The notes beneath the pieces are model-generated. The model saw only the letters and a list, made by a program, of their open reading frames with translations, was not told the DNA's origin and made no database searches. Position numbers and translations under genes: made by a program. A stretch of DNA of 53,498 nt, from assembly GCA_964487255.1 (NCBI GenBank), contig CAZAQV010000038.1:1-53498 (forward strand), read 5' to 3'. Within the stretch, counting starts at the first letter, position 1. The number at the start of each line of letters is the position of its first letter. The DNA is from CAZAQV01 sp964487255 (lineage in GTDB: Bacteria; Myxococcota_A; Polyangia; Polyangiales; CAZAQV01). Of the stretch, positions 23,497-30,462 are shown one piece after another.

Positions 23497-24843
23497 ATGA
23501 CGGCAAAACGAAAGAGACTCTCAGGCCAAGCCCTCGAAGGCCGGCACCGCGTCAATCGCATGGATGCCGCCGGCCGAGGGGTGGTGGAAGTCGACGAACA
23601 CACGGTGCTGGTGCCGGGGGCCGCCCGCGGCGAAACGATTCGTCTCCAACTCATCCACCGCGGCCGACACGGCGTTCACCACGCACGGCTCACTGATCTC
23701 GTCGAAGCTTCGCCGGCCCGAGTCGACTCTCCATGCCCGCACTTTCTCGACTGTGGCGGTTGCGATCTCTTGCACCTTCACCCGGACGAGCAGCGACGTT
23801 GGAAGCGGGAGGTGGTCGCTCGCGCTCTGAACTTGCAGCCCGCCCAGGTTTCTCCTGTGCAGCACGCTGGTTTTGATTGCGACTACCGCGCTCTTGCAAA
23901 GTTTGTTGTGGGTGAGCGTGGAGTTCTTGGGTCGTATCGACGACACTCACACCAGGTTGCACGCATGGACGAGTGTGTAGTACACGCACCCGCCATCGCG
24001 GCGGCGCATGGGTTGGTTCAGGCGCAACTCCAGAGCGGGGCGCCATCTGGTATCCGATATGTAGTGATGCGCGCTTCGATCGCCGAAGAACGAGTCATCA
24101 TTACACTCGTATGCACCAACCCACGCGCCGGCGTGTACCGCAATTTCGCCCATAGCTTAGGTAAGGCGACTTTTGTTGCGGCTGTCGACTTCCACCACAA
24201 CGACAGCGAAGGTAGCGCGATCTTCGGAAGCGGTTCGGTCGATCGGCTGTATGACGACGGCAAAGAGCTTCGGGAGACGGTTGGCTCGCTATCCCTACAA
24301 CTCAAATCAAATGCTTTTTCTCAGGTCAACCCCGCTGCTGCTTCTTTGCTTTATGAGGCGATCTGCAAAGAACTTGACGGCCACCAAAGCGGCACCGATG
24401 AGATGCTCGATCTCTACGCCGGCTCCGGTGGCATTGGGCTGAGCTACCTACTCAGCAACCCACAAGCCACCGTCCGCGCCATCGAATCGAATGCGGGAGC
24501 AGCTGACGCAGCCAGACACTCAGCTCAGGATCATGGGTTGTCGAGTCGTTACACCGCCGTGAACTCAGACGTGCTTAGCTATCTCAAAGCACAGACGGAC
24601 TCCCCTTCAGCGCACGTTGTGAACCCGCCGCGAAAGGGGTTAGGTTCTGAGGTCATCAAAGAGCTCGGGCGTCTAAGGCCAGAACTGCTGGTCTATGTCA
24701 GCTGCAATCCGAAGTCGTTGGCGAAGGATGCTTCGCTGCTGGAAGACCACGGTTATCGTGCTGATCGCTGGATTCCTTTCGACCTATTTCCGAATACGTC
24801 CCACGTCGAAACGCTTGCCGTGTACAGGCGTGCGGCCATCTAA
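23497..24843 (+). CDS. TrmA/RlmCD-family RNA 5-methyluridine methyltransferase
   Basis: 448 aa AdoMet-dependent m5U methyltransferase. An N-terminal TRAM-like domain (15-70) is followed by four Cys, at 80, 86, 89 and 160, matching the [4Fe-4S] ligands of RlmD (RumA) in spacing. QVNPAAASLLYEAI, LDLYAGSGGIGL (AdoMet loop), catalytic Cys403 in VYVSCNPKSLA and base Glu438 in TSHVET are present. Motif IV reads NPPRKG with Asn376 where relatives have Asp, a change at the AdoMet/uracil pocket. RlmD-like 23S specificity is likely from the cluster but unproven. The stop overlaps phhA by 4 bp. Confidence 0.9.
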   Translation: MTAKRKRLSGQALEGRHRVNRMDAAGRGVVEVDEHTVLVPGAARGETIRLQLIHRGRHGVHHARLTDLVEASPARVDSPCPHFLDCGGCDLLHLHPDEQRRWKREVVARALNLQPAQVSPVQHAGFDCDYRALAKFVVGERGVLGSYRRHSHQVARMDECVVHAPAIAAAHGLVQAQLQSGAPSGIRYVVMRASIAEERVIITLVCTNPRAGVYRNFAHSLGKATFVAAVDFHHNDSEGSAIFGSGSVDRLYDDGKELRETVGSLSLQLKSNAFSQVNPAAASLLYEAICKELDGHQSGTDEMLDLYAGSGGIGLSYLLSNPQATVRAIESNAGAADAARHSAQDHGLSSRYTAVNSDVLSYLKAQTDSPSAHVVNPPRKGLGSEVIKELGRLRPELLVYVSCNPKSLAKDASLLEDHGYRADRWIPFDLFPNTSHVETLAVYRRAAI

Positions 24844-25703
24844 AAAGACTGCAGCCACCGCTCTAGCTCGCACACGAGGGCCTCAAATGACGATGCCACG
24901 AAGAGCGTATGTTGATAGTCGGTCGGATCATACGGTGTTTCGCTCACGACTTCGATATCGAAGTCGAGGAGCCGAGCATCGCAGAAGCGTTGAATCTCGC
25001 CGAACGAGGAAAGCAAGCCAGCACCGTAGGCTTTGGGAACTCCCTGCTCAAGCGCGAGGCCAAACTCGATGGTGTACCAATAGACGCGTCCTATTCCGAC
25101 CATCTGCTCGTCGCTTGCCGTTGCTGCAGCCTGGCCGAACAGTCTGTTCAGACGCGCAAACGTGGGGTCGGCAAGCGTGGCCGCATGCCCAACGAGTTCG
25201 TGGACGACGTCGGGCTCGGGCGTATAGAGCGGACGGCTTGCGTGCCGCATATACTGCGTCGACAGAAAAATGTTTCCTGCCAGACGCCGCAGAAATGCAC
25301 GCGTCGAAACCAAACCCGCAACCGGTAACATGCTCATTCCCGTCGTATTGCGCAGCCGTTCGGTCACCTCCCGGAGCTGTGGAATCCGTTGCGTATCGAG
25401 CGCAAAAGCCTCCTTGATCTTCAAAATGTGCTCGACGGCGTATCGATCATGAAGTGGCACGAGTTCGCGCTGAATCGTCCGCCAGATGCCGTGCTCTTCG
25501 TCGGTATACTCCACCCAGGGAATGGCGTCGCCCTCATGGTACGACAGCGCCAGTTCCGCGATCGCATCTCTTCTCCGGCGGTAGTCCTGGTCGCGAAAGC
25601 CCGGATGATCCGGATCGAGTTGCACAAGCTCTGTACTGTCGCCGGATACAGGAAACTCACTCGGCGTAGGCCCCCGCCGCGGCGGACGTGTCGATGCCAC
25701 CAT
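24840..25703 (-). CDS. phhA: Phenylalanine 4-hydroxylase
   Basis: Tetrahydropterin-dependent, Fe(II) aromatic amino-acid hydroxylase converting Phe to Tyr. 287 aa, bacterial single-domain length without the regulatory ACT domain. Iron ligands are His168 and His173 (HELVGH) and Glu213 (WYTIEFGL); the pterin-binding RPLYTPEPDVVHE stretch and SSFGEIQ are also present. No pterin recycling enzyme is nearby. ATG 25703 has TAAACT 7 nt upstream and no Shine-Dalgarno. Convergent with the RNA methyltransferase by 4 bp. Confidence 0.95.
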   Translation of the reverse strand: MVASTRPPRRGPTPSEFPVSGDSTELVQLDPDHPGFRDQDYRRRRDAIAELALSYHEGDAIPWVEYTDEEHGIWRTIQRELVPLHDRYAVEHILKIKEAFALDTQRIPQLREVTERLRNTTGMSMLPVAGLVSTRAFLRRLAGNIFLSTQYMRHASRPLYTPEPDVVHELVGHAATLADPTFARLNRLFGQAAATASDEQMVGIGRVYWYTIEFGLALEQGVPKAYGAGLLSSFGEIQRFCDARLLDFDIEVVSETPYDPTDYQHTLFVASSFEALVCELERWLQSF

Positions 25704-25710
25704 CTTTACT

Positions 25711-25716
25711 AGTTTA
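25711..25716 (-). promoter_or_regulatory. -10-like box 7 nt before ATG 25703
   Basis: TAAACT on the minus strand, inside the 71-bp divergent gap between phhA and the SEC-C gene. Confidence 0.35.
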
Positions 25717-25761
25717 CCTCATTCGCCAGATTCGTGACTTATTTGCTGAATGAATCGATGG

Positions 25762-25767
25762 TAGGGT
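25762..25767 (+). promoter_or_regulatory. -10-like box 7 nt before ATG 25775
   Basis: TAGGGT, then CCGGAAA, then ATG. The GGA could also serve as a weak ribosome site. Confidence 0.3.
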
Positions 25768-25774
25768 CCGGAAA

Positions 25775-26269
25775 ATGGAGCACTGCCCCTGCAAATCCGG
25801 CAAGACCTTCGACCAATGCTGCGGACCATTTTTGGCCGCGAAAGCGGAACCTGAGACGGCGGAGGCGATGATGCGCGCCCGCTACACCGCGCATGTCAAG
25901 GCCAATATCGACTTCGTGGCGCAGACAACCCACCCGGAGTCGGTTGGCTCTTTCGATGCACAGACCGCCAAGGACTGGGCGACACAATCGAACTGGCTTG
26001 GTCTGGAAATCCTCGAAACGCAAGCTGGGCAGCCAGCGGACGACAAAGGCACCGTCGAATTTATCGCACGCTACCGAGATAAGACCGGCCGACACAAGCA
26101 CCACGAACTCAGCGAATTCGAGAAGGTCGACGGCAAGTGGTATTTCAAAGACGCGACAGTCCCCAAACCACGCCAAGTCAAACGCGACACGCCCAAAGTC
26201 GGCCGCAACGACCCTTGCCCCTGTGGCTCAGGCAAAAAGTACAAAAAGTGCTGCGCCAAGGCCGCCTAG
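25775..26269 (+). CDS. YchJ-like protein with SEC-C motifs at both ends
   Basis: 164 aa member of the UPF0225/YchJ family. An N-terminal SEC-C-like zinc motif (CPCKSGKTFDQCC, residues 4-16), an NTF2-like domain (about 28-135, MMRARYTAHVKAN, ARYRDKTGRHKHHELSEF) and a C-terminal SEC-C (DPCPCGSGKKYKKCC) are in the usual order. SEC-C motifs bind zinc and mediate contacts with SecB or ribosome-associated proteins; YchJ itself has no established function. The protein is full length, but its TAG stop is the TAG of the CTAG that begins the inverted-repeat element at 26266. Confidence 0.93.
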   Translation: MEHCPCKSGKTFDQCCGPFLAAKAEPETAEAMMRARYTAHVKANIDFVAQTTHPESVGSFDAQTAKDWATQSNWLGLEILETQAGQPADDKGTVEFIARYRDKTGRHKHHELSEFEKVDGKWYFKDATVPKPRQVKRDTPKVGRNDPCPCGSGKKYKKCCAKAA

Positions 26270-26427
26270 TGTCCGATCCACCCAAGTTGTCACAGTTTTC
26301 TTGTGAGCTTCGCCCGACTCGGCGTTACTCAAACTCGAATGTACGCTGCACGTCCTTCGTTTTCGCGCCTTGATTCGAACAAACCTCTCTTCGCCTCCTG
26401 CGACAACCTGAGTGGATCGGACACTAG
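26266..26427. mobile_element. 162-bp inverted-repeat element, MITE-like
   Basis: The left end (26266-26291) and the right end (26402-26427, reverse complement) match at 24 of 26 positions and begin CTAGTGTCCGATCCAC. The outer CTAG on each side could be a target duplication (IS5-type insertions favour such 4-bp sites) or part of the repeat, since CTAG is itself palindromic. The 110-bp interior has no open reading frame. No transposase is in the window, so it would be non-autonomous. As RNA it could fold into a long hairpin and act as a terminator between the two convergent genes it separates. Confidence 0.7.
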
Positions 26428-26436
26428 TCGAGCACT

Positions 26437-27057
26437 TCACGAACCGGGTGGCATGAATGAATCACACACTTGGTTGGTGGCTTCTCTACTGATGATAGGC
26501 TCCGGTGCACGATCGATGTGTTGATCGACGAAACACAGCAACGTCATCAGATCGGGTGCGTCTGTGCGATAGAGCCACGACCATGACGTTGCAGCAAAAC
26601 GCTCGCCCTTAAGAAAGGGGTCTTGGGTGAGCAAAATGGGAAGATCTGCACGGGCCGCCAACACCCCGCGGAGCGTGTCCAACTCTGCGGGACAGCCCTC
26701 CGGGCAGTTGTAGGAGAGCACCACGCCACCATGCTCGAGATTGTGAAGATAGAGCGCTCGCGGCAGAACCCACGTTTGCTCGCCCCAACACGATTGCCAG
26801 AAGGGAAAGTGCGCACCTGACGTCGGCGGTTCGGTCTGCCAATCGAGGTCCACGGCAGCCCAATCCTGTTCATCGCTCGGCGCAGTCATGTGGGCAGCGG
26901 GCTCACACGCAAAAGACGCGCCAACCAGTTCGCTACATGACGGTACCGCGCGCGCATCGCTCGTCGGACACGCCGCAGGATACGTCTCCTCGTCACCACC
27001 ACACGCTACAGCGAAAACGGCGCTCCAAGTCACCTGAAGGAGAAGATCGCGTCGCAC
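26437..27057 (-). CDS. DUF3105 lipoprotein
   Basis: 206 aa lipoprotein (signal peptide ending FAVA-Cys19). The core matches DUF3105: EPPTSGAHFPFW followed by LHNLEHGGVVLSYNC, with the His-Asn-Leu-Glu-His that defines the family. Seven or so Cys in the mature part (CPTS, PSCSEL, CPEGCP) suggest disulphides. The family has no proven function; the HxxEH motif suggests metal binding. GTG 27057 has TAGGGT 6 nt upstream. The ATP-grasp gene ends 76 bp upstream on the same strand. Confidence 0.87.
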   Translation of the reverse strand: MRRDLLLQVTWSAVFAVACGGDEETYPAACPTSDARAVPSCSELVGASFACEPAAHMTAPSDEQDWAAVDLDWQTEPPTSGAHFPFWQSCWGEQTWVLPRALYLHNLEHGGVVLSYNCPEGCPAELDTLRGVLAARADLPILLTQDPFLKGERFAATSWSWLYRTDAPDLMTLLCFVDQHIDRAPEPIISREATNQVCDSFMPPGS

Positions 27058-27063
27058 GTCCCG

Positions 27064-27069
27064 ACCCTA
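27064..27069 (-). promoter_or_regulatory. -10-like box 6 nt before GTG 27057
   Basis: TAGGGT on the minus strand. Confidence 0.35.
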
Positions 27070-27133
27070 GCACGCGCCAGAAGAAGTGCCGCGTTGAGCC
27101 CGACTCCCAACCGCCCTCCCTGGCATCGACTCG

Positions 27134-27982
27134 TTATAGGACGATTTCTGCGGGGTAGTTCATGGTGTAGCGGGCGTTGATTTCGGATCGTGGAACGAAG
27201 ATCGACTCTTCACAGAGTGTCCCGAGGTAACCGTCGATACCGAAAGGGCCAAAATAACCTGTGCCGACTAAGGCGCCTGACACGAGAGTCGCTTCGGACA
27301 CCACGGCGTGGCGTTGCTCGATGCTCAGCCGAGCTCCGATAGGCTCACGATCATGGTGCGCCAGCGGTTGTCCGAGTCGACAAGCGCCATCCGGTTCGAT
27401 GTAGCCGTGTGTCGAGAACTCCAGCTCGATTTGCACGCGGGGTTCGACCAACACACTGCCCTGACGGCGAATTGATGCCTCAAGCCAGTGCTGGTCGGCG
27501 ACGCTCAACCCCTTAGCATCGATAAAACGCTTGCCGTGGCCCGCAGCTGAGAGCGGACGTTTTGCGCACCAGCGGCCCGACCGGCGCACTGCACGCACTG
27601 CCTCATCTACACTGCTCGCAAGCACGGTATCGGGAAGCGGCCATCCAAGATGCTCCGCAAAACCTCGGTGATTGACGGAGCGCAAGACATCAAAGGCAGG
27701 TGACTGTGGAAGTCTGGCTCCCACCCGCTCAAGCGCACGCAAGGCACGAGGCGTCGGGCACCAAGCGAGCCCCCGCAAACCCTCCGTGATGGTGTCACGG
27801 CCAACAATCTCATCGCGCGGCCCGAGAAAAGCGAACTTTGCGCGAGAAAACTTCGCAACGTCGGCGCGCTTGGAAGCGGACATGGTTAGATTCGCCATTT
27901 CGTACTCGGCGTCGAGGTTGAGGACCCAGACGCGGGGTTCATTGGCTTCTCCTGCGATTCTGTTCTCTAGCTCGGTTTCCAT
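27134..27982 (-). CDS. ATP-grasp-like ligase, unknown substrate
   Basis: About 282 aa, cytoplasmic. Architecture suggests an ATP-grasp enzyme: an N-terminal Rossmann-like part (WVLNLDAEYEMA), a central KRPLSAAGHGKRFID segment for ATP, VLVEPRVQIELEFSTHGYI, and the C-terminal Mg-binding EINARYTMNYP (E-x-N). ATP-grasp enzymes join a carboxylate to an amine or thiol; the substrate here cannot be told. ATG 27982 overlaps the end of the DUF455 gene by 16 bp, so the two are almost certainly co-translated. No biosynthetic partner genes (peptide precursor, carrier protein) are nearby. Confidence 0.72.
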   Translation of the reverse strand: METELENRIAGEANEPRVWVLNLDAEYEMANLTMSASKRADVAKFSRAKFAFLGPRDEIVGRDTITEGLRGLAWCPTPRALRALERVGARLPQSPAFDVLRSVNHRGFAEHLGWPLPDTVLASSVDEAVRAVRRSGRWCAKRPLSAAGHGKRFIDAKGLSVADQHWLEASIRRQGSVLVEPRVQIELEFSTHGYIEPDGACRLGQPLAHHDREPIGARLSIEQRHAVVSEATLVSGALVGTGYFGPFGIDGYLGTLCEESIFVPRSEINARYTMNYPAEIVL

Positions 27983-28749
27983 CGCTGCAGTTCGACGCAA
28001 TAGCCCGAGCTCAGCCCTGCTCTTTGGCGTGCTTCATGATTAATTGGATCGCCCTTCATCACCATCGGAGAGAGCGGCTTGGGAAGCGCAGCTGACCAAG
28101 TCTCGAACGAAAGCCCGTCGTTCCACTGCGAAAACCAGTGCGCAGCAAAGCGCACGTGACCGATCTCCTCTTTGGCCACATGTCGCTGAAGCGCGGCACC
28201 GCCCTCATCACCTGCCTCCTCAAACATTCTAGCAAACCGCTCTGCGTGGTCGAGGTTGGCGCCCTCGAAGCCGAGTCCCATCGTTGCGACGAACATCGAC
28301 GGCGACTGGCACTGCGGAACGCGATCCCAGAACCAGTCTCGCACACCGAACGCACCCACTTCAAAGCCGAGCTCCTCGATGTACTCGCGATACATATTCA
28401 TGTGGCGAACTTCATCGAGCGCGATGCGCACAAGCCCTTGCTTGAAGGAAAGCGGAGTTTCCGGAAAGCGCAGCAGACACCAACACATCAGCTCCGCTGC
28501 TTGAAGCTCGTGATGCAAGAACGTGTGCGCTGCCTTGGCGCGCGCCCTCGTCGAACGGTGCTTGCCTCGCAGGCCCGGCGCTTTGGCGATCTCTTCGAGT
28601 TCGGGTGGACGTCCGGGACGCAAGTCGAGCGCTTCCACATCACGCGCGGTTTCGACCTTGATCTCCGGGGGCGCGGGTGGCGCAAGCTTATAAGCCAGAC
28701 TTTTGCTCTCAATGAATTCCCTCGCCCAGCTCTGGACCGTACTCGTCAC
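27967..28749 (-). CDS. DUF455 ferritin-like protein
   Basis: About 260 aa four-helix-bundle protein of the DUF455 family, ferritin-like di-iron superfamily. Putative metal ligands lie in HHELQAAELM, ALDEVRHMNMY (D/E-x-x-H) and HVAKEEIGHVRFA, the usual ExxH pairs. Known ferritin-like relatives are hydroxylases, oxidases or desaturases. Start: GTG 28749 with TATGGT exactly 6 nt upstream; the open frame runs to a TTG at 28806 without a better signal. It overlaps the ATP-grasp gene, suggesting the two act on the same substrate. Divergent from puuD. Confidence 0.85.
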   Translation of the reverse strand: MTSTVQSWAREFIESKSLAYKLAPPAPPEIKVETARDVEALDLRPGRPPELEEIAKAPGLRGKHRSTRARAKAAHTFLHHELQAAELMCWCLLRFPETPLSFKQGLVRIALDEVRHMNMYREYIEELGFEVGAFGVRDWFWDRVPQCQSPSMFVATMGLGFEGANLDHAERFARMFEEAGDEGGAALQRHVAKEEIGHVRFAAHWFSQWNDGLSFETWSAALPKPLSPMVMKGDPINHEARQRAGLSSGYCVELQRWKPS

Positions 28750-28755
28750 GACACC

Positions 28756-28761
28756 ACCATA
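28756..28761 (-). promoter_or_regulatory. -10-like box 6 nt before GTG 28749
   Basis: TATGGT on the minus strand. Confidence 0.35.
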
Positions 28762-28872
28762 GCACCCCGCCCAATTCACTTCTCCAAACAGGTGGCCGGC
28801 GACCAAACTCCCTGGCTCAGATCTCGATGCGGAGTCTCGTCGGCAACCACTTTCAACCTGATAGCGCGTAGA

Positions 28873-28878
28873 TATGCT
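28873..28878 (+). promoter_or_regulatory. Candidate -10 box of puuD
   Basis: TATGCT lies 14 nt before ATG 28893 and 2 nt before GTG 28881, giving a very short 5' leader. Confidence 0.35.
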
Positions 28879-28892
28879 AAGTGTCGGCCGCT

Positions 28893-30077
28893 ATGGACTT
28901 GGTCGTCGACTGGCTGTCATTGGTCGTCCGCTGGCTGCACATCATCTTCGGCGCCGCGTGGATCGGCACATCTTTTTACTTCAACTGGCTCAACAATCAT
29001 GTACGTGCGCCAGACGACACGGGCGACCCTAACCTTTCAGGCGAACTGTGGTCGGTGCACGGCGGCGCGTTTTATCGCGTCATGAAGTACCGCGTCGCGC
29101 CGGAGAAGCTCCCGAAGATCCTCCATTGGTTCAAGTATGAGGCGTACTTCACATGGGTCAGCGGTTTTGCGCTGCTGGTGCTCGTCTACTATCTCAATGC
29201 CAAGGTCTACCTGATCGACGACCGCGTATACGTGCTCGAACCTTGGCAAGCGGTCTCCGCTGGAGTTGGTTCGCTCGCGCTTTCGTGGATTGTGTACCAC
29301 GGTCTGTGTAAGACACCACTCGCTAAGAAACCGGCCGTCTTCGCGCTTCTTGGCTTTGTACTGATGACTGGCGTCGCATACGGGCTCACCCAACTCTTTG
29401 GCAGCCGTGCAGCGTACATTCACGTCGGAGCGATCATCGGCACCCTGATGGCGGCCAACGTGTTCTTCGTAATCATCCCAAATCAAAAGGTCACGGTCGG
29501 CGCGATGGTGGAGCGCAAAGAACCTGATCCAAAATATGGCGCAGAGGCCGCGATGCGCTCGCTGCACAACAACTACTTCACCTTGCCGGTGCTCTTCATC
29601 ATGGTGAGCAATCACTATCCGTTCACCTTCGGGCACGAATACAACTGGGCAATTCTCGCGGCCATCAGCCTAATCGGCGCAGGCACACGACACTGGTTCA
29701 ACCTACGTGGTCAAGGTCACAAGAACGTTTGGCTGCTTCCTGCGGCCGCTCTTGGAATGGTCGCTCTCGCGTTTGTGACGAAGCCCAAGTCGTACGACGA
29801 CTACCGGCCGGTTGCTTTTCGCGAAGTTCGGGAAATCATCGACCGACGCTGCGTGACCTGTCACTCATCGTCTCCGACTTTCGAGGGTTACAAGGAGATC
29901 GGCCCTCCTCAGGGACTCGTTTTCGACAACGATCAGGACGTCATCACCAAGGCTTCACACATCAACACGCAAGTTATGGTCACCAAGCAGATGCCGCTCG
30001 GCAACTTGACCAACATCACCGAAGAAGAACGAGAGATCATCGGCGCTTGGTTTTACCAAGGCGCAAAAGGAAGGTAA
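28893..30077 (+). CDS. puuD: Membrane urate hydroxylase PuuD with cytochrome c domain
   Basis: Oxidises urate to 5-hydroxyisourate and passes electrons to the respiratory chain rather than to O2. About 394 aa; eight or so membrane helices make up the urate hydroxylase part, with conserved WLHIIFGAAWIGTSFYF, GGAFYRVMKYRVAPEKLP and SLHNNYFTLPVLF. The last 90 residues are a c-type cytochrome domain with one haem site, CVTCH, and a downstream Met in KQMPLGNLT. That is the classic PuuD fusion. ATG 28893 is preferred over GTG 28881. The remaining pathway genes are 10 kb away, beyond a metal-efflux operon. Confidence 0.95.
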   Translation: MDLVVDWLSLVVRWLHIIFGAAWIGTSFYFNWLNNHVRAPDDTGDPNLSGELWSVHGGAFYRVMKYRVAPEKLPKILHWFKYEAYFTWVSGFALLVLVYYLNAKVYLIDDRVYVLEPWQAVSAGVGSLALSWIVYHGLCKTPLAKKPAVFALLGFVLMTGVAYGLTQLFGSRAAYIHVGAIIGTLMAANVFFVIIPNQKVTVGAMVERKEPDPKYGAEAAMRSLHNNYFTLPVLFIMVSNHYPFTFGHEYNWAILAAISLIGAGTRHWFNLRGQGHKNVWLLPAAALGMVALAFVTKPKSYDDYRPVAFREVREIIDRRCVTCHSSSPTFEGYKEIGPPQGLVFDNDQDVITKASHINTQVMVTKQMPLGNLTNITEEEREIIGAWFYQGAKGR

Positions 30078-30084
30078 CTTGAGA

Positions 30085-30462
30085 ATGCAGTCACAGCTTT
30101 TATCTCATGTCTTAAGGGTTCTGTCGCTAGGGGCGACAATGGTTCTTTCGTGCAGCGGAAACGAAAGTGAGCAGATGCCTCTTTCTTGCAACTTTGACGG
30201 TAAATTTCTCGGCGAAGTCAGCGTCAGAAGCCAACAAGACAATACAAATCTTTGTGAGGCCCCCGCTGAGATTCGAACCAATGAATCCGGATACCTCGAG
30301 TTCGTGAAACGAGGCCCGAAAGATCAAGTGCTCGTATGGCTACAATCCGAGACCGACAGCGAAGTTTGGCGGCTCAACTTTGGGACCCAGAGTTGCGAGC
30401 TTGCACTGCCTTTTCCGCCTGGCTGTCCAGATGATAAAATCCAAGACGCGAGCTCAGATTAG
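30085..30462 (+). CDS. Small lipoprotein downstream of puuD
   Basis: 125 aa. ATG 30085 follows the puuD stop by 7 bp with an AAGG about 10 nt upstream, so it is very likely in the same mRNA. Signal peptide LGATMVLS-Cys leads to a mature domain with four further Cys (SCNFDG, NLCEAP, SCELAL, GCPDD), probably two disulphides, and an FVKRG...LVWLQ beta core. No family recognised. Its last 4 bp overlap the end of the convergent cusA-like gene. Confidence 0.7.
   Translation: MQSQLLSHVLRVLSLGATMVLSCSGNESEQMPLSCNFDGKFLGEVSVRSQQDNTNLCEAPAEIRTNESGYLEFVKRGPKDQVLVWLQSETDSEVWRLNFGTQSCELALPFPPGCPDDKIQDASSD

Noticed and set aside
27134..28749. ATP-grasp plus ferritin-like genes as a RiPP cluster
   Set aside because: No precursor peptide, transporter or leader-binding domain is recognisable in the surrounding 3 kb.
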